Of a stretch of 64,000 bases of DNA, positions 51,987 through 62,781 are shown piece after piece. Positions within the stretch are counted from its first letter, which is position 1. Each line of letters starts with the position of its first letter. The position numbers and the translations under genes are program-made. Source of the stretch: Myxococcales bacterium (GTDB taxonomy: Bacteria > Myxococcota > Bradymonadia > UBA7976 > UBA1532); NCBI GenBank assembly GCA_020633515.1, contig JACKDM010000005.1, positions 1 through 64,000 on the forward strand, written 5' to 3'. The notes under the pieces are model-generated. The model saw only the letters and a program-made list of their open reading frames with translations. It was not told the origin of the DNA and ran no database searches.

Positions 51987-54648
51987 CGAAGTCCTCCGTC
52001 GTGTCTTGCACCGGCCCGGGCGCCTTGCGCCGCCAGAAGGTGCGGAGCAGCGCGGGGCCGAAGATCAGATCGATGAACAGGGCCATCCACGCGGTCAATC
52101 CGACGAGGAAGCCGAAGCGCTGGATGTTGTACATCGTCGCGCCCATGTACACCGAGAAGCCGATGAGCAGGATGACGCTCGTCGCGACCATCGCCCGCCC
52201 CGAGTGCCGCATCGCCCGCCGGATCGAGAGCTCCACGTCGCCGCCGGTGCGCTCCATGTTGATCCGCCAGTGGTGCATCAGGTGGATGGTGTCGTCGACC
52301 GCCACGCCGATGACGATGGAGGCGATCATCAGGTTGTTCATGTCGATCGGGATCCCGCCGAAGCCCATGACCCCGCCGATGAGGATGACCGGCAGGAGGT
52401 TGGGCACCATCGCGACGACCCCGAGCTTGAGGCCGCGCAGGAGCACCATCATGATCAGCGTGATGACCACGAACGCCGAGCCGAAGCTCGAGATGAGGTC
52501 GCGCAGGATGTTGCCGATGGTGCTGACCAGCGTGTAGACCGAGCCGGTCGCCTGCACCGTCGCGCCCGCGGGCACATGGGCCGCGATCCCCGCCGAGATG
52601 TGGTCGACGAGCGACTGGTAGCGCGTCGCTTCGAGCCAGTGCACCCGCACCGTCATCTGCGCGCGCTGGAGGTCGGTCGTCGCGAGCTGGCGCAGCTCGT
52701 CGGGGCCGGCGTTCTCGAACATGAACAAGAGGTCGGCGACGCCGCGGTCGCTCTCGGGGAGCGCATAGAACGCCGGGTCGCCGCCGTGCAGCGCGCGGTT
52801 GGTCTCCTTGACCACGTCGACGACCCCGATGGTGTTGCCGACGATCGGCCCGAACTCGGGGTGCACGAACGCCTCGACGTGCGCGCGCAGCGCCTCGAGG
52901 CCCTTCATCAGCTCGAGATCCTTGATCCCGCGCTCGCTGCCGCCGTCGATGAGGAGCTGCACGTTGCCGCTGCCGCCGACGTGGGTGTCCATCGTCTCGA
53001 ACGCGACCCGCATCGGCGTCTCGGGCGGCAGCCAGGTCAGCGGGTTGTGCCACACCGTCATCAGCGACGCGCCGACGAGCCCCACCACCGTCAGCGCGCC
53101 GAGGCCGGCGAGCGTCCACCGCCGCCGCCGCCGCGCCTGCGGGGGCTCCTCGCCGAAGCCCGGCTCGTCGGGGATGCCGGAGAGGTTCATGCAGGTGTCG
53201 ATGAAGCGGTCGATGAAGTCGCGCTCCCCCGGCGGCAGCGCGCCGAGCCGCCGCCCCTCGCCGACGAAGCTCAGCGCCGCGGGCAGGAACGTCAGCGAGA
53301 GCACGAACGCCACGAAGACGCCGAACGCGCCCGCGACGCCCATCTCGCCGATCGCGTCGAGGCTCGCGAGCACGAAGCTGCCGAGCCCCACCATCGTCGT
53401 CAGCGAGGTGTAGAACACCGGCCGCCCGGTGCTGCCCACCGCGATCCGCAGCGCCTCGTCGCGCGCGAAGCCCTCGCGCAGCCGGTCGCGCAGCACCGAG
53501 ATGATGTGCACCGAGTGCCCGATCCCGACGCAGAAGAGGAACGCCGGCAGCACGTTGCTCATCAGCGTCAGCGGCATGCCCACGAGCCCCATCATCGCCG
53601 CGGTCGCGAGGGCCGAGAGCGCGACGACGAGCATCGGCGCGACGACCGCGATGGGGTGGCGGAACATCCAGGCCATGATCACGAACATGGCGAGCGCCGA
53701 GAGGCCGACGAGGCGCACGAGATCGTCGAGCAGCATCGCCTGCAGGCCGGCGTTGAGCGCGGGGGCGCCGCCGACGTCGACGTGGAAGCCGGGCGCCTCG
53801 TGCGCCGCGGCGAGCTCGAGGAGCCGCTCGTAGACCTTGGCCGAGTCGCCCTCCGACATGAACTGCGTGCGCAGCGCGATGACCGCGTGGCGGCCCTGCT
53901 GGCCGACGACGTTGCCGACGAGCGTGCGGTCGCCGAGGACCTCGGCGCGCAGCGCGGGCAGCGTCGCCTCGGTGGGCCAGGGGTCGAGGAGCTGCCCGAC
54001 CGCGATCCCGGCCGCGCCGCCGCGGGTGCGGCGCACGTTGACGAGCGAGGTGGCCTGCTCGACGACGGTGCCGCCGGCCTCCTCGCCCCAGCCGGCTTCG
54101 CCGCCGGCGTCGTCGAAGTTGAAGGCGTCGTCGGCGTTCGCGGCCGGCGCCTCGGCCGGCGCCTCGGCGGGCTTCTCCGGCATCTCCGCCGGCTCCTCCG
54201 CCGCCTCGTCGAACATGCCCGGCAACAGCCGTCGCGCCGGCGACTCGGGCCCGAACAAGGCGTCGCGCAGCAGCCCGCCCTGCTTGCCCCGCGCGCCGAG
54301 CGACGACAGCGGCATGTCGAGCGCCGCCGCCTCTGCGTGCAGCGCGCGCAGCCGCTCGAGGAACGGCAGCGTGAAGACATCGCCCGTCACCACCAGGAAG
54401 AACATCTCGTCGCGCCCGAACTCGTCGCGATAGAGCGCGAGCACCTTCTGCGACGGCGAGTCCTTCTGCGCGAACTTCTCGACGCTCGTGTCGATCGTCG
54501 TCGTCGCGAGCATCACCCAGACCGAGCCCACCAACAGCGCCAGCGTCGCGAGCAGGATCCACCAGCGGCCGCGCACGACGAAGCGCCCGAGCGCGTCGAA
54601 GGCCGGGCTCGGCGGGTTGTGGTGCAGGTCGTGGTCGGGTTCGGTCAT
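51964..54648 (-). CDS. RND-superfamily (MMPL/HpnN-like) exporter
   Basis: An 894-residue transporter with the RND duplication: TM1 (WWILLATLALLVGSVWVMLA), a large periplasmic domain (~50-300) carrying a Pro/Ala/Glu-rich insertion (~130-190), five TMs (GLSALAMFVIMAWMFRHPIA, LTLMSNVLPAFLFCVGIGHS), then TM7 (~residue 520), a second periplasmic domain, and a second TM bundle (GVVAMVPNLLPVILIGGVMG, NNLMIASIVIGVAVDDTIHL with the conserved Asp pair). It would export a lipid-like substrate, using proton motive force, together with the LolA-like protein and the barrel. The pseudokinase gene is 45 nt upstream. Confidence 0.92.
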   Translation of the reverse strand: MTEPDHDLHHNPPSPAFDALGRFVVRGRWWILLATLALLVGSVWVMLATTTIDTSVEKFAQKDSPSQKVLALYRDEFGRDEMFFLVVTGDVFTLPFLERLRALHAEAAALDMPLSSLGARGKQGGLLRDALFGPESPARRLLPGMFDEAAEEPAEMPEKPAEAPAEAPAANADDAFNFDDAGGEAGWGEEAGGTVVEQATSLVNVRRTRGGAAGIAVGQLLDPWPTEATLPALRAEVLGDRTLVGNVVGQQGRHAVIALRTQFMSEGDSAKVYERLLELAAAHEAPGFHVDVGGAPALNAGLQAMLLDDLVRLVGLSALAMFVIMAWMFRHPIAVVAPMLVVALSALATAAMMGLVGMPLTLMSNVLPAFLFCVGIGHSVHIISVLRDRLREGFARDEALRIAVGSTGRPVFYTSLTTMVGLGSFVLASLDAIGEMGVAGAFGVFVAFVLSLTFLPAALSFVGEGRRLGALPPGERDFIDRFIDTCMNLSGIPDEPGFGEEPPQARRRRRWTLAGLGALTVVGLVGASLMTVWHNPLTWLPPETPMRVAFETMDTHVGGSGNVQLLIDGGSERGIKDLELMKGLEALRAHVEAFVHPEFGPIVGNTIGVVDVVKETNRALHGGDPAFYALPESDRGVADLLFMFENAGPDELRQLATTDLQRAQMTVRVHWLEATRYQSLVDHISAGIAAHVPAGATVQATGSVYTLVSTIGNILRDLISSFGSAFVVITLIMMVLLRGLKLGVVAMVPNLLPVILIGGVMGFGGIPIDMNNLMIASIVIGVAVDDTIHLMHHWRINMERTGGDVELSIRRAMRHSGRAMVATSVILLIGFSVYMGATMYNIQRFGFLVGLTAWMALFIDLIFGPALLRTFWRRKAPGPVQDTTEDFDGDPKAA

Positions 54649-54693
54649 CGCAGCTTGCCCCGGGTGGTCGGGCGGGTGGGGGAGGCGCGCGCC

Positions 54694-55695
54694 TCAGTCG
54701 TCGCCGTCGAGCGGATCGTCGATGATCGGGATCTCGACGGTCGGCTCCGGCGGCAACCCGAGCAGGTCGTGCAGGTAGTGCGGGTGCGTCTGCCGCGCCG
54801 GCCGCTCGGCGCCGAGCCCCGCGGGGATGCCGAGCACCGCGCGGGCGTCGGGCGAGAGGCGGAAGACCTCGACGAGCGATACGAGCGCGTCGGCGAAGGC
54901 CTCGGCGAAGTCGAAGCGGTCGCGCGCGAGCGGCGCCATCGCTTCGAGCACGACCGGGTCGACGAACGCGGTGAGCTGCGAGTCGCGGCGCTTCCACGAG
55001 GGCGGCGTCATCAGGCGCCGGCCTTCGAGGTCGCTCGCCGGCGGCTTCTGCGCGGTCAGCAGGAAGTAGAGCAGCGCGCCGAGCGCGTAGATGTCGTCGG
55101 CCGCGACCGGCATGTCGGGCCGCGCGTCGGGCGGCGTGTAGCGCGACTGCGCGCGCGGCGGGCGGGCGAGCAGCCGCGAGAGCCCGCGGGCGAGCCCCAC
55201 GTCGAAGACCGCCGGATCGGGCCCGCCGGGTGAGCCGGGTGAATCGGCGTCGAGGAAGACGTTGGCCGGCCGCAGGCACCCGAGCCCGACCCCCTCCGCG
55301 TGCGCCTTGCCCACGAGCCGCGCGAGCCGCTCGACGATCCGCACCGCGCGCTCCTCGTCGAGCGAGCCCTCGCTCGCCACGATCTGCGCCAGCGTGCGCC
55401 CGCCGAGCGCCGGCAGCGCCATCCACGCCCGGTCGCCGAAGACGTGGCCGCCGTCGAGCGGCACCCAGAGCCGTTCGGGCAGCAGCCGGGACTGGTCGGC
55501 CTCGGTGCGCACCCAGCGCAGGTACTGACTCAGCGCGCCGCGTTGCAGCTCCATCACGAGCAGCGTGCGCGGCGTCTCCTGCCGCCCCTCGCGCGCCGCA
55601 TAGGCGGTCCCGATCTGCCACCGCCCGATCGGCCGATCGACCAGATAGCGCCCCCCGACCCGCTGGCCGGCGCGGAGATCGTGCTGCGGATTCAT
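54694..55695 (-). CDS. Kinase-like protein lacking catalytic residues (pseudokinase)
   Basis: A 333-residue Hanks-fold protein (ATG 55695; a GTG 21 nt upstream is possible). The fold is recognisable: GGRYLVDRPIGRWQIGTAYA, YALGALLYFLLTAQKP and a C-lobe. The beta3 Lys is gone (LLVMELQRG, ~45-53), the HRDxKxxN loop is GLGCLRPANVFLD (~136-148) with no catalytic Asp, and DFG is FDVGLARG (~163-170), so phosphotransfer is unlikely. It heads the operon with the RND exporter, where it may be a scaffold or nucleotide sensor. The tail is acidic (EIPIIDDPLDGDD). A divergent active kinase gene starts 128 nt away. Confidence 0.85.
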   Translation of the reverse strand: MNPQHDLRAGQRVGGRYLVDRPIGRWQIGTAYAAREGRQETPRTLLVMELQRGALSQYLRWVRTEADQSRLLPERLWVPLDGGHVFGDRAWMALPALGGRTLAQIVASEGSLDEERAVRIVERLARLVGKAHAEGVGLGCLRPANVFLDADSPGSPGGPDPAVFDVGLARGLSRLLARPPRAQSRYTPPDARPDMPVAADDIYALGALLYFLLTAQKPPASDLEGRRLMTPPSWKRRDSQLTAFVDPVVLEAMAPLARDRFDFAEAFADALVSLVEVFRLSPDARAVLGIPAGLGAERPARQTHPHYLHDLLGLPPEPTVEIPIIDDPLDGDD

Positions 55696-55823
55696 CGCCG
55701 CGATCCATACCACCACCGGCCGCCCGCGTCACCCATGGTCACCCCGACGACCGCGCATCTCGATCGGCGGTGAGGGGCGGTGTTATGTTTGCGACTCCGA
55801 GGACGACCCGAACCGGAGCCTTG

Positions 55824-57179
55824 ATGGTCCCCGAGTGGACTTGCCCCGCCTGCGGCCGCGCGGTGCCCGGCGTCGTGACGCCCGGCGCGACCTGCGCGCA
55901 CGATGGGCGGGTGCTCGTGCCGGTGACGACCGCGGCCGAGCCCGACATCGCGGCCGATCCGTTCATCGGGCGGGTGATCGGCGGGCAGTACGCGGTCTTC
56001 GATCGGCTCGGCCGCGGCGGGATGGGCGCGGTGTATCGGGCCGTTCACCGCCGCCTCGGGCGCCATGTCGCGCTCAAGACCATCCTGCCGGACCGGGTCG
56101 ACGAAGACGCCGAGGAGCTGCACGCCCGCTTCGAGCTCGAGGCGCGGCTGCTCTCCGAGCTGCGCCACCCCGGGATCGTGACCGTCTACGACTTCGGCGA
56201 GGAGAGCGGCGCGCTCTACATGGTGCTGGAGCTGATCGGCGGCCAGACGCTCGCCGATGCGCTGCGGGCCTCGCCGCGGCTGCCGCTGCCGCGGGCGGTC
56301 GACATCATCGGGCAGCTCCTGCACGCGCTCGCCGAGCCGCATCGGCGGGGGTTGATCCACCGCGACATCAAGCCGAGCAACATCATGCTCGAGCCGCAGA
56401 GCGACGGGCGGGAGCGGGTGGTGCTGATCGACTTCGGCGTCGCCAAGGAGCGCTCGGATCTGGCGCCCGATGGGCCGGGCGGGCCGCGTACGCGCACCGG
56501 GGTGGCGGTGGGGACGCCGCGCTACATGGCGCCGGAGCAGCTCGCGCACGGTGAGCTCGGGCCGTGGACCGACCACTACGCGGCCGGGGTGGTGCTCTAC
56601 CGGATGCTCGCGGGGCACAGCCCGTTCATCGGGCCGCCGGCGGAGATGATCGCGGCGCATCTGCGCGATCCGGTGCCGCCGCTGCCGCCGGAGCTCGGGC
56701 TCGGGGCGCTCGATCCGGTGCTCGCGCGGGCGATGGCGAAGAAGCCGGCGGCGCGCTTCGCCGATGGGGCGGCGTTCGTCGAGGCGATCGAGGCCGCGGT
56801 GGCGCTGCTGCCGGGCGCGGCGGCGCTCGATGACGTCGACGACGGGCCGATGGGGGCGCAGCCGACGATGCCGATGGCCGCGGCCCGCCCGGGGCTGCCG
56901 GTCGCGGGGCTGCCGGTCGCGGGGCTGCCGGTCGCGGTGCCGGTGGCGCGGGCGACGCTGACGCCGCGGGCGGTGCCGGTGTCGCGCGGTACGCTGCCGC
57001 CGACGCCGACGGTGGCCGATCCGACGCCGAGCGACTTTCGTCGGCGTGGCGGGGCGCGGTGGAGCCGACGCGCGCGGTGGTGGCGCCGCCGAGCGCGCCG
57101 CGGGCGGGGAACCCGGGGCGCTGGCTGGCGATCGCGGCGCTGGTCGGGGTGGGGCTCGCGGTGGGGCTGGTGCTGGTGA
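55824..57179 (+). CDS. Ser/Thr protein kinase with N-terminal zinc-knuckle-like motif; C-terminus frameshifted
   Basis: From ATG 55824 (MVPEWTCPACGRAVPG). CPAC and ATCAHDG form a possible zinc knuckle (residues ~7-27). The kinase domain (~50-310) is complete: GRGGMGAVYRAVHRRLG, VALKTILPD, HRDIKPSN, DFGVAKE, GTPRYMAPEQLAHG. A Pro/Ala/Val linker with tandem GLPVA follows. The open frame runs to 57179, but coding character leaves it near 57050, where another frame supplies a TM helix (see next entry), so the last ~40 residues of this frame (Arg/Trp/Gly-rich) are probably false. Full-length product: membrane-anchored kinase with an extracytoplasmic tail. Confidence 0.85.
   Translation: MVPEWTCPACGRAVPGVVTPGATCAHDGRVLVPVTTAAEPDIAADPFIGRVIGGQYAVFDRLGRGGMGAVYRAVHRRLGRHVALKTILPDRVDEDAEELHARFELEARLLSELRHPGIVTVYDFGEESGALYMVLELIGGQTLADALRASPRLPLPRAVDIIGQLLHALAEPHRRGLIHRDIKPSNIMLEPQSDGRERVVLIDFGVAKERSDLAPDGPGGPRTRTGVAVGTPRYMAPEQLAHGELGPWTDHYAAGVVLYRMLAGHSPFIGPPAEMIAAHLRDPVPPLPPELGLGALDPVLARAMAKKPAARFADGAAFVEAIEAAVALLPGAAALDDVDDGPMGAQPTMPMAAARPGLPVAGLPVAGLPVAVPVARATLTPRAVPVSRGTLPPTPTVADPTPSDFRRRGGARWSRRARWWRRRARRGRGTRGAGWRSRRWSGWGSRWGWCW
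56892..56936 (+). repeat. Three exact 15-bp tandem repeats (GLPVA)
   Basis: GGGCTGCCGGTCGCG occurs three times in a row at 56892, 56907 and 56922, coding for GLPVA in the linker of the kinase. Confidence 0.9.
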
Positions 57180-57871
57180 CGCCGGAGCAGGCCGCGCCGC
57201 TGGAGCGGGTGCCCGCGGCGGCGCCGGCCGCGGCCGGCGAGCGAGCGGCGGCGCGACGGCGGTCGCGGCGGCGACGGCCGGCGAGCCATCCGCCGCGCCG
57301 TCGGCCGCGCGAAGCTGCCGCGCCGTCGGTCGCCGCGCGAGAAGCGCGCGCGCGCCGCGCCGCCGAAGCCGCCGCGCGCACCCGCCGCCGATTCTCGGCC
57401 TGCCGCCGATTCCCTGCCGCCGCGGCCCCAGCGGCCGCCGCTTCGGCCCGCCGCCGCGCGCGACCCGACGCCGATTCACCCGCCGCCGCGCGCCCGCCGC
57501 CGCCCGCCGCCGCCGCCGCGCCCAAGCGCCCCGAGCCCGCGCCAAAAGCCGCCCGCCGGACCCCGAGCGCCGACGACCTCGCGCGCCTCGCCCGCCCGCC
57601 ACCTCGACGCCTGCCGCTGCGGCGACGCCCGGGCGGCGATCGACCGACTCGGCAAGCTCGACCGCGCCGCCGCCCGCGGGCTCGACGGCGAGCACGACCT
57701 CGCGTGTGCTTCGTCGGCATGGGCTGCCTCGTCGCAGGGAGGCGCGGGTGCGCCCTGACCCGTCGCGGCCCGCGAGCGCGCAGCCGGTCCAAGTCCGCGT
57801 CTTCGGTCGCGCGCCCCGCCTCTCGCCGGGTCCCGCCGCCAAGCGCCGTCGGCGTCGCGGACGAGCGCCCA
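57060..57871 (+). other. Frameshifted transmembrane and extracytoplasmic tail of the kinase gene
   Basis: In the frame of 57059: RAGNPGRWLAIAALVGVGLA then VGLVLV is a clear TM helix, followed by Ala/Pro-rich segments that alternate between frames (ATAVAAATAGEPSAAPS in one, KRPEPAPKAARRTPSADDLA in another, then RHLDACRCGDARAAIDRLGK from 57597 to a stop at 57756-57758). These are plausibly the remaining ~240 residues of the kinase. At least three indels would be needed to restore one frame. Nothing else is recognised up to the next gene. Confidence 0.5.
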
Positions 57872-58847
57872 TTGCGCTCTCGCTGCGCGCCGGGTCCCGG
57901 CATCGCCGCGCTGCTCGTCGCGCTCCTGCCGCTCGCCGCGGCCGCCGCCGACGACTGCTCGACCGCCGGCACCCGCGCGTTCCGCGCCGAGGGCGTCGAC
58001 GCCGCGCTCGCCGCCTTCACCGCGGCCCGCGCCCGCCCCGAGTGCGCGGGCGACGGCCAGCTCGCGTTCAACTACGCCCGCACGCTCCAGACCGCGCTCG
58101 ACCGCGACGGCGACGACCGGCGCGCCTGCGCCGCCGCCGACGCCTACGCCGAGGCCGCTCGCGACCCGCGGCTCGCCGGGCAGGTGCAGGCGCTCGCCGC
58201 CAAGGCCCGCGTCGACCTCAGCGCGCGCTGCGCGGCGGTGCAGCAGAAGACCGAGGCCGCCGCCGACTACCCGACCCTCGTCGAGCGCGCCCGCGCCCGC
58301 GTCCGCGCCGGTGACAAGGCCGGCGCCGCCGAGGCGTGGAAGGCCGCGAGCGCGCTCCAGCCCGAGACCGCGCTGCCGCACCGCGCGCTGTGCAGCCTGC
58401 TCCCCGATCTCGGCCGCGCCGACGAGGGCCGCGGGCACTGCCGGCAGTGGCGCGCGCTCGAGCCGGCGGCGGCGGCGGTCTCTCCGGCGAGCGGGTCCGA
58501 TCGCACGGTGGCGTGGGTGCTGACCGCGGCGCGGCGGCGGCGCTGGTCGGGGGCGGGGTGGCCTATACGATGGCGCTCGGCGCGGCCGACGACGCGGCGG
58601 CGGCGCGTGATCGCGGCGAGGCGGCCGCGGCGGCGAGCCCGCCCGACGCCGCGCGCTACGCCGACGCCCGCCGCGACCTCGCCGCCGCGAGCGACGCGAC
58701 CCGCAGCCGCGAGATCGCCGCCTACGTGCTCCTCGGCGCGGGCGTCGCGCTCGGCACCTGGGCCGCGCTGACCTGGGCCGACGACGGCGGCGCGGTCGCG
58801 ACGGTGCGCTTCGACGGGCCCGGCCTCCGGGTGGAAGGACGGTTCTG

Positions 58848-58848
<1 letters not shown>
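57872..58848 (+). pseudogene. TPR-like protein with two C-terminal TM helices, one frameshift
   Basis: Probable start TTG 57872 (MRSRCAPGPGIAALLVALLP signal peptide; cleavage near AAAAADD). Helical repeats (CSTAGTRAFRAEGVDAALAA, YPTLVERARARVRAGDKAGA, HRALCSLLPDLGRADEGRGH) run to about 58520, then an indel in a GCG-run near 58527 moves coding to the frame ALVGGGVAYTMALGAADDAA, a ~45-residue helical loop, and SREIAAYVLLGAGVALGTWA, ending GPGLRVEGRF. The TM-loop-TM tail matches that of the TPR-PEGA protein at 21482, and TGATG overlap with the following lipoprotein is also the same. A single indel suggests sequencing error. Confidence 0.65.
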
Positions 58849-60584
<1,736 letters not shown>

Positions 60585-60590
60585 CGCGTC

Positions 60591-61439
60591 TCAGCGCCGC
60601 CAGCGATCGGCGTGCGCCGCGATGTAGTCGCGCATCGGGTGCCCCGGCCGCCCGAGCAGCGCCGCGAGCGTCGGATCGACCGCCTCCGCCTGCCCGAAGC
60701 GCAGCCCGACGTGCAGCACCGTCTGCACCGCCGCCTGCGCCCAGCCGAGCCCGCGCCGGCGCAGATGCCGCACATAACCGAGCACCGACGCCGCCTCGTA
60801 CCGGATCGGCCGCCCGAGAGCCGTGGCGAGCAGCGCGGCGACCGTCTGGAAGTCGACCGCCTCGGGGCCGGTGAGGGTGTAGGCCTGCCGGTCGTGCGCG
60901 GCGGGATCGGCGAACGCGGCGGCGGCGACCGCGGCGACATCGCGCAGGTCGACGAACGCGACGCGGCCGCGCCCGGCGGGCACGTAGAGGCGGTCGTCCT
61001 CGGTGATGTCGCGTTGGTAGGCGTCCTGGAGGTTCTGCGCGAAGAAGCCCGGCCGCAGCAGCGTGTAGGGCGCCGCGCCGGCGATCAGGTGGGCCTCGAC
61101 GGCGTGGTGCGGGACGAGCTTGTTCTTCCCGGCGCCGGCGACCGAGAGGAAGACGATCTGCGCCGCGCCGGCGGCGCGCGCGGCGTCGATGAAGGGCACG
61201 AGCGTCGCGCGGGTGTCGGCGATCGCGGGCGGGCGGAGCAGGAAGACGGCGCGGCAGCCGGCGAGCGCGGCGGGCCAGGTGGCGGGGTCGCGGAAGTCGA
61301 AGGCGACCCGCTCGGCGGCGCCCGGGAGCGCGTCGCGAGCCGGGTCGCGCAGCGCGGCGCGGGCGGGCAGTCCGCGGCGGGCGAGCGCGGCGAGCACCTC
61401 GCGCCCGGTGTTGCCGGCGGCGCCGGTGACCAGGATCAT
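60591..61439 (-). CDS. NmrA-type NAD(P)-dependent reductase
   Basis: A 282-residue protein from ATG 61439; upstream continuation of the frame is only shadow of uppS. ILVTGAAGNTGREVLAALAR is the Rossmann dinucleotide motif at the very N-terminus; IVFLSVAGAGKNKLVPHHAV and YTLLRPGFFAQNLQD are typical of the NmrA/NAD(P)-binding SDR subgroup (atypical SDRs that lack the YxxxK catalytic pair). Substrate unknown; a quinone or redox-sensing role is common. It starts 5 nt after the uppS stop. Confidence 0.88.
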   Translation of the reverse strand: MILVTGAAGNTGREVLAALARRGLPARAALRDPARDALPGAAERVAFDFRDPATWPAALAGCRAVFLLRPPAIADTRATLVPFIDAARAAGAAQIVFLSVAGAGKNKLVPHHAVEAHLIAGAAPYTLLRPGFFAQNLQDAYQRDITEDDRLYVPAGRGRVAFVDLRDVAAVAAAAFADPAAHDRQAYTLTGPEAVDFQTVAALLATALGRPIRYEAASVLGYVRHLRRRGLGWAQAAVQTVLHVGLRFGQAEAVDPTLAALLGRPGHPMRDYIAAHADRWRR

Positions 61440-61444
61440 CGCCG

Positions 61445-62179
61445 TCAGGCCGGCACCGTCGCGAGCTGCGGGTCGACCTGCGCCGCGGTGAGCCCGAAGC
61501 GGCGCTGGCGGCGGGCGTAGTCGTCGAGCGCGGCGTCGAGGTCCTGCTCGTCGAACTCGGGCCAGAGCTTGTCGATGAAGTAGAGCTCGGCGTAGCACGC
61601 CTCGATCGGGAGGAAGCCCGAGAGGCGCTGCTCGCCCGAGGTGCGGATGAGCAGGTCGACGTCGGGCAGGCGGCGGGTCGAGAGCGCCGCCATCACCTGC
61701 TGTTCGCTGACGTCGGCGGGGAGGAGCTGGCCGCGCGAGGCCAGATCGGTCAGCCGGCGCACCGCCTCGACGAGGTCACGGCGGCCGTCGTAGCTGACGG
61801 CGAGCACGAGCCGCATCGAGCGGCAGTGCGCGGTCGCGGCGGCGACCTCGGCGAGCGCGGCGCGCACCCGCGAGGGCAGGAAGTCGATCTCGCCGATCGC
61901 CGAGAGGCGGATGTCGCGATCGAGCATCTCCTGCTTCTCCTCGGCGAGGAACTTGAGCAGGAGCTCCATCAGATCGGCGACTTCGGTGGTGGGGCGGCCC
62001 CAGTTGAGGCTCGAGAAGGCGAAGAGGGTGAGGTGGGAGATGCCCGTCTTGCGGGCGTGGCGCACGATGCGTCTGACCGCTTCGGCGCCCTCGACGTGAC
62101 CGCGACCGCGGGGCAGGCCGCGCTGCTCGGCCCAGCGGCCATTGCCGTCCATGATGATCGCGAGGTGCTCGGGCTTCAT
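61445..62179 (-). CDS. uppS: Undecaprenyl diphosphate synthase
   Basis: A 244-residue cis-prenyltransferase with GGAGGA before ATG 62179; makes C55-PP, the lipid carrier for peptidoglycan and polysaccharides. Conserved: HLAIIMDGNGRWAEQRGLPR, GHVEGAEAVRRI, LTLFAFSSLNWGRP, LVLAVSYDGRRDLVEA, DLLIRTSGEQRLSGF and CYAELYFIDKLWPEF. Region V is unusual: LSGFLPIEACYAELYF where most bacterial UppS have a SNFLLWQ-like stretch; the Arg and Ser that bind IPP phosphate are kept. A terminator for the next upstream operon separates them, so uppS has its own promoter within 62180-62258. Confidence 0.95.
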   Translation of the reverse strand: MKPEHLAIIMDGNGRWAEQRGLPRGRGHVEGAEAVRRIVRHARKTGISHLTLFAFSSLNWGRPTTEVADLMELLLKFLAEEKQEMLDRDIRLSAIGEIDFLPSRVRAALAEVAAATAHCRSMRLVLAVSYDGRRDLVEAVRRLTDLASRGQLLPADVSEQQVMAALSTRRLPDVDLLIRTSGEQRLSGFLPIEACYAELYFIDKLWPEFDEQDLDAALDDYARRQRRFGLTAAQVDPQLATVPA

Positions 62180-62258
62180 CGTCGTCCTCCGTGGGGGGAT
62201 GCGCGGTCGACGGTCTCACGTCCAGATGAAAGCGGAATGAAACGACCGTGAAAGATGC

Positions 62259-62289
62259 AAAAAGGCGCCGGATGGTGCCACCGGGCGCC
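62259..62289 (-). terminator. Rho-independent terminator
   Basis: Read on the minus strand: GGCGCCCGG (62289-62281), loop of 9, CCGGCGCC (62271-62264), then TTTTT (62263-62259). It ends the operon whose last gene stops at 62323. One bulged base in the stem. Confidence 0.75.
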
Positions 62290-62322
62290 GATCCGGCGCT
62301 ACCGGGAAGCGAGGGCCCCGCG

Positions 62323-62781
62323 TCACTTGCGCCGCAGCGTGCGCAGCGACTGCTTGTACTCGGCCTCGACCGCCGCGAAGCGCTCGTAGGGGCCGGTCGC
62401 CTCGACGAGCACGAGCTTGTCGCCGACGACGAAGACCGTCTCGCTCATGACCCAGTCCTCGGCGCCGTAGGGCAGCACGAAGTCGAGGGTGCAGCCCTTC
62501 CAGCCGGCGGTGGTGGTGAAGCAGTCCTCGCGCGCGAAGGCGTAGCCGCGCTCGTCGAGGTGGCGCTTCATCGCGTCGACCCAGAACGGCAGATCGGCGC
62601 GCGGCTCGTTGTCGACCTCGCGGGCGGCGACGCGCACGCCGTCGGCGGTGATGAGGCGCAGCCCGTCGGCCTCGTGGTAGCGGCGGAACGCGGCCGGCGC
62701 GTCGATGCTGTGGTCGGCGCCGCAGCCGGCGAGCGCGGCGAGCGTGATCGCGGCGGTGAGGAGCCGGTCAGAAGCGCGCAT
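62323..62781 (-). CDS. Small lipoprotein, related to the C-terminal half of the gene at 63442
   Basis: A 152-residue protein, ATG 62781 (MRASDRLLTAAITLAALAGC, Cys20). The domain reads DGLRLITADGVRVAAREVDN, then EPRADLPFWVDAMKRHL, GCTLDFVLPYG and VFVVGDKLVLVEATGPYERF. It shares order and key residues (EVDNEPR, W-A-I/M, VF-V) with residues ~60-180 of the protein encoded at 63442, so it is the separated form of that domain. Its start overlaps the preceding gene by 14 nt. Function unknown; probably periplasmic face of a membrane. Confidence 0.8.
   Translation of the reverse strand: MRASDRLLTAAITLAALAGCGADHSIDAPAAFRRYHEADGLRLITADGVRVAAREVDNEPRADLPFWVDAMKRHLDERGYAFAREDCFTTTAGWKGCTLDFVLPYGAEDWVMSETVFVVGDKLVLVEATGPYERFAAVEAEYKQSLRTLRRK

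Noticed and set aside
51700..55233. 1177-residue plus-strand frame opposite the RND exporter
   Set aside because: Arg/His/Ala-rich shadow; the minus strand encodes a complete RND transporter and pseudokinase.
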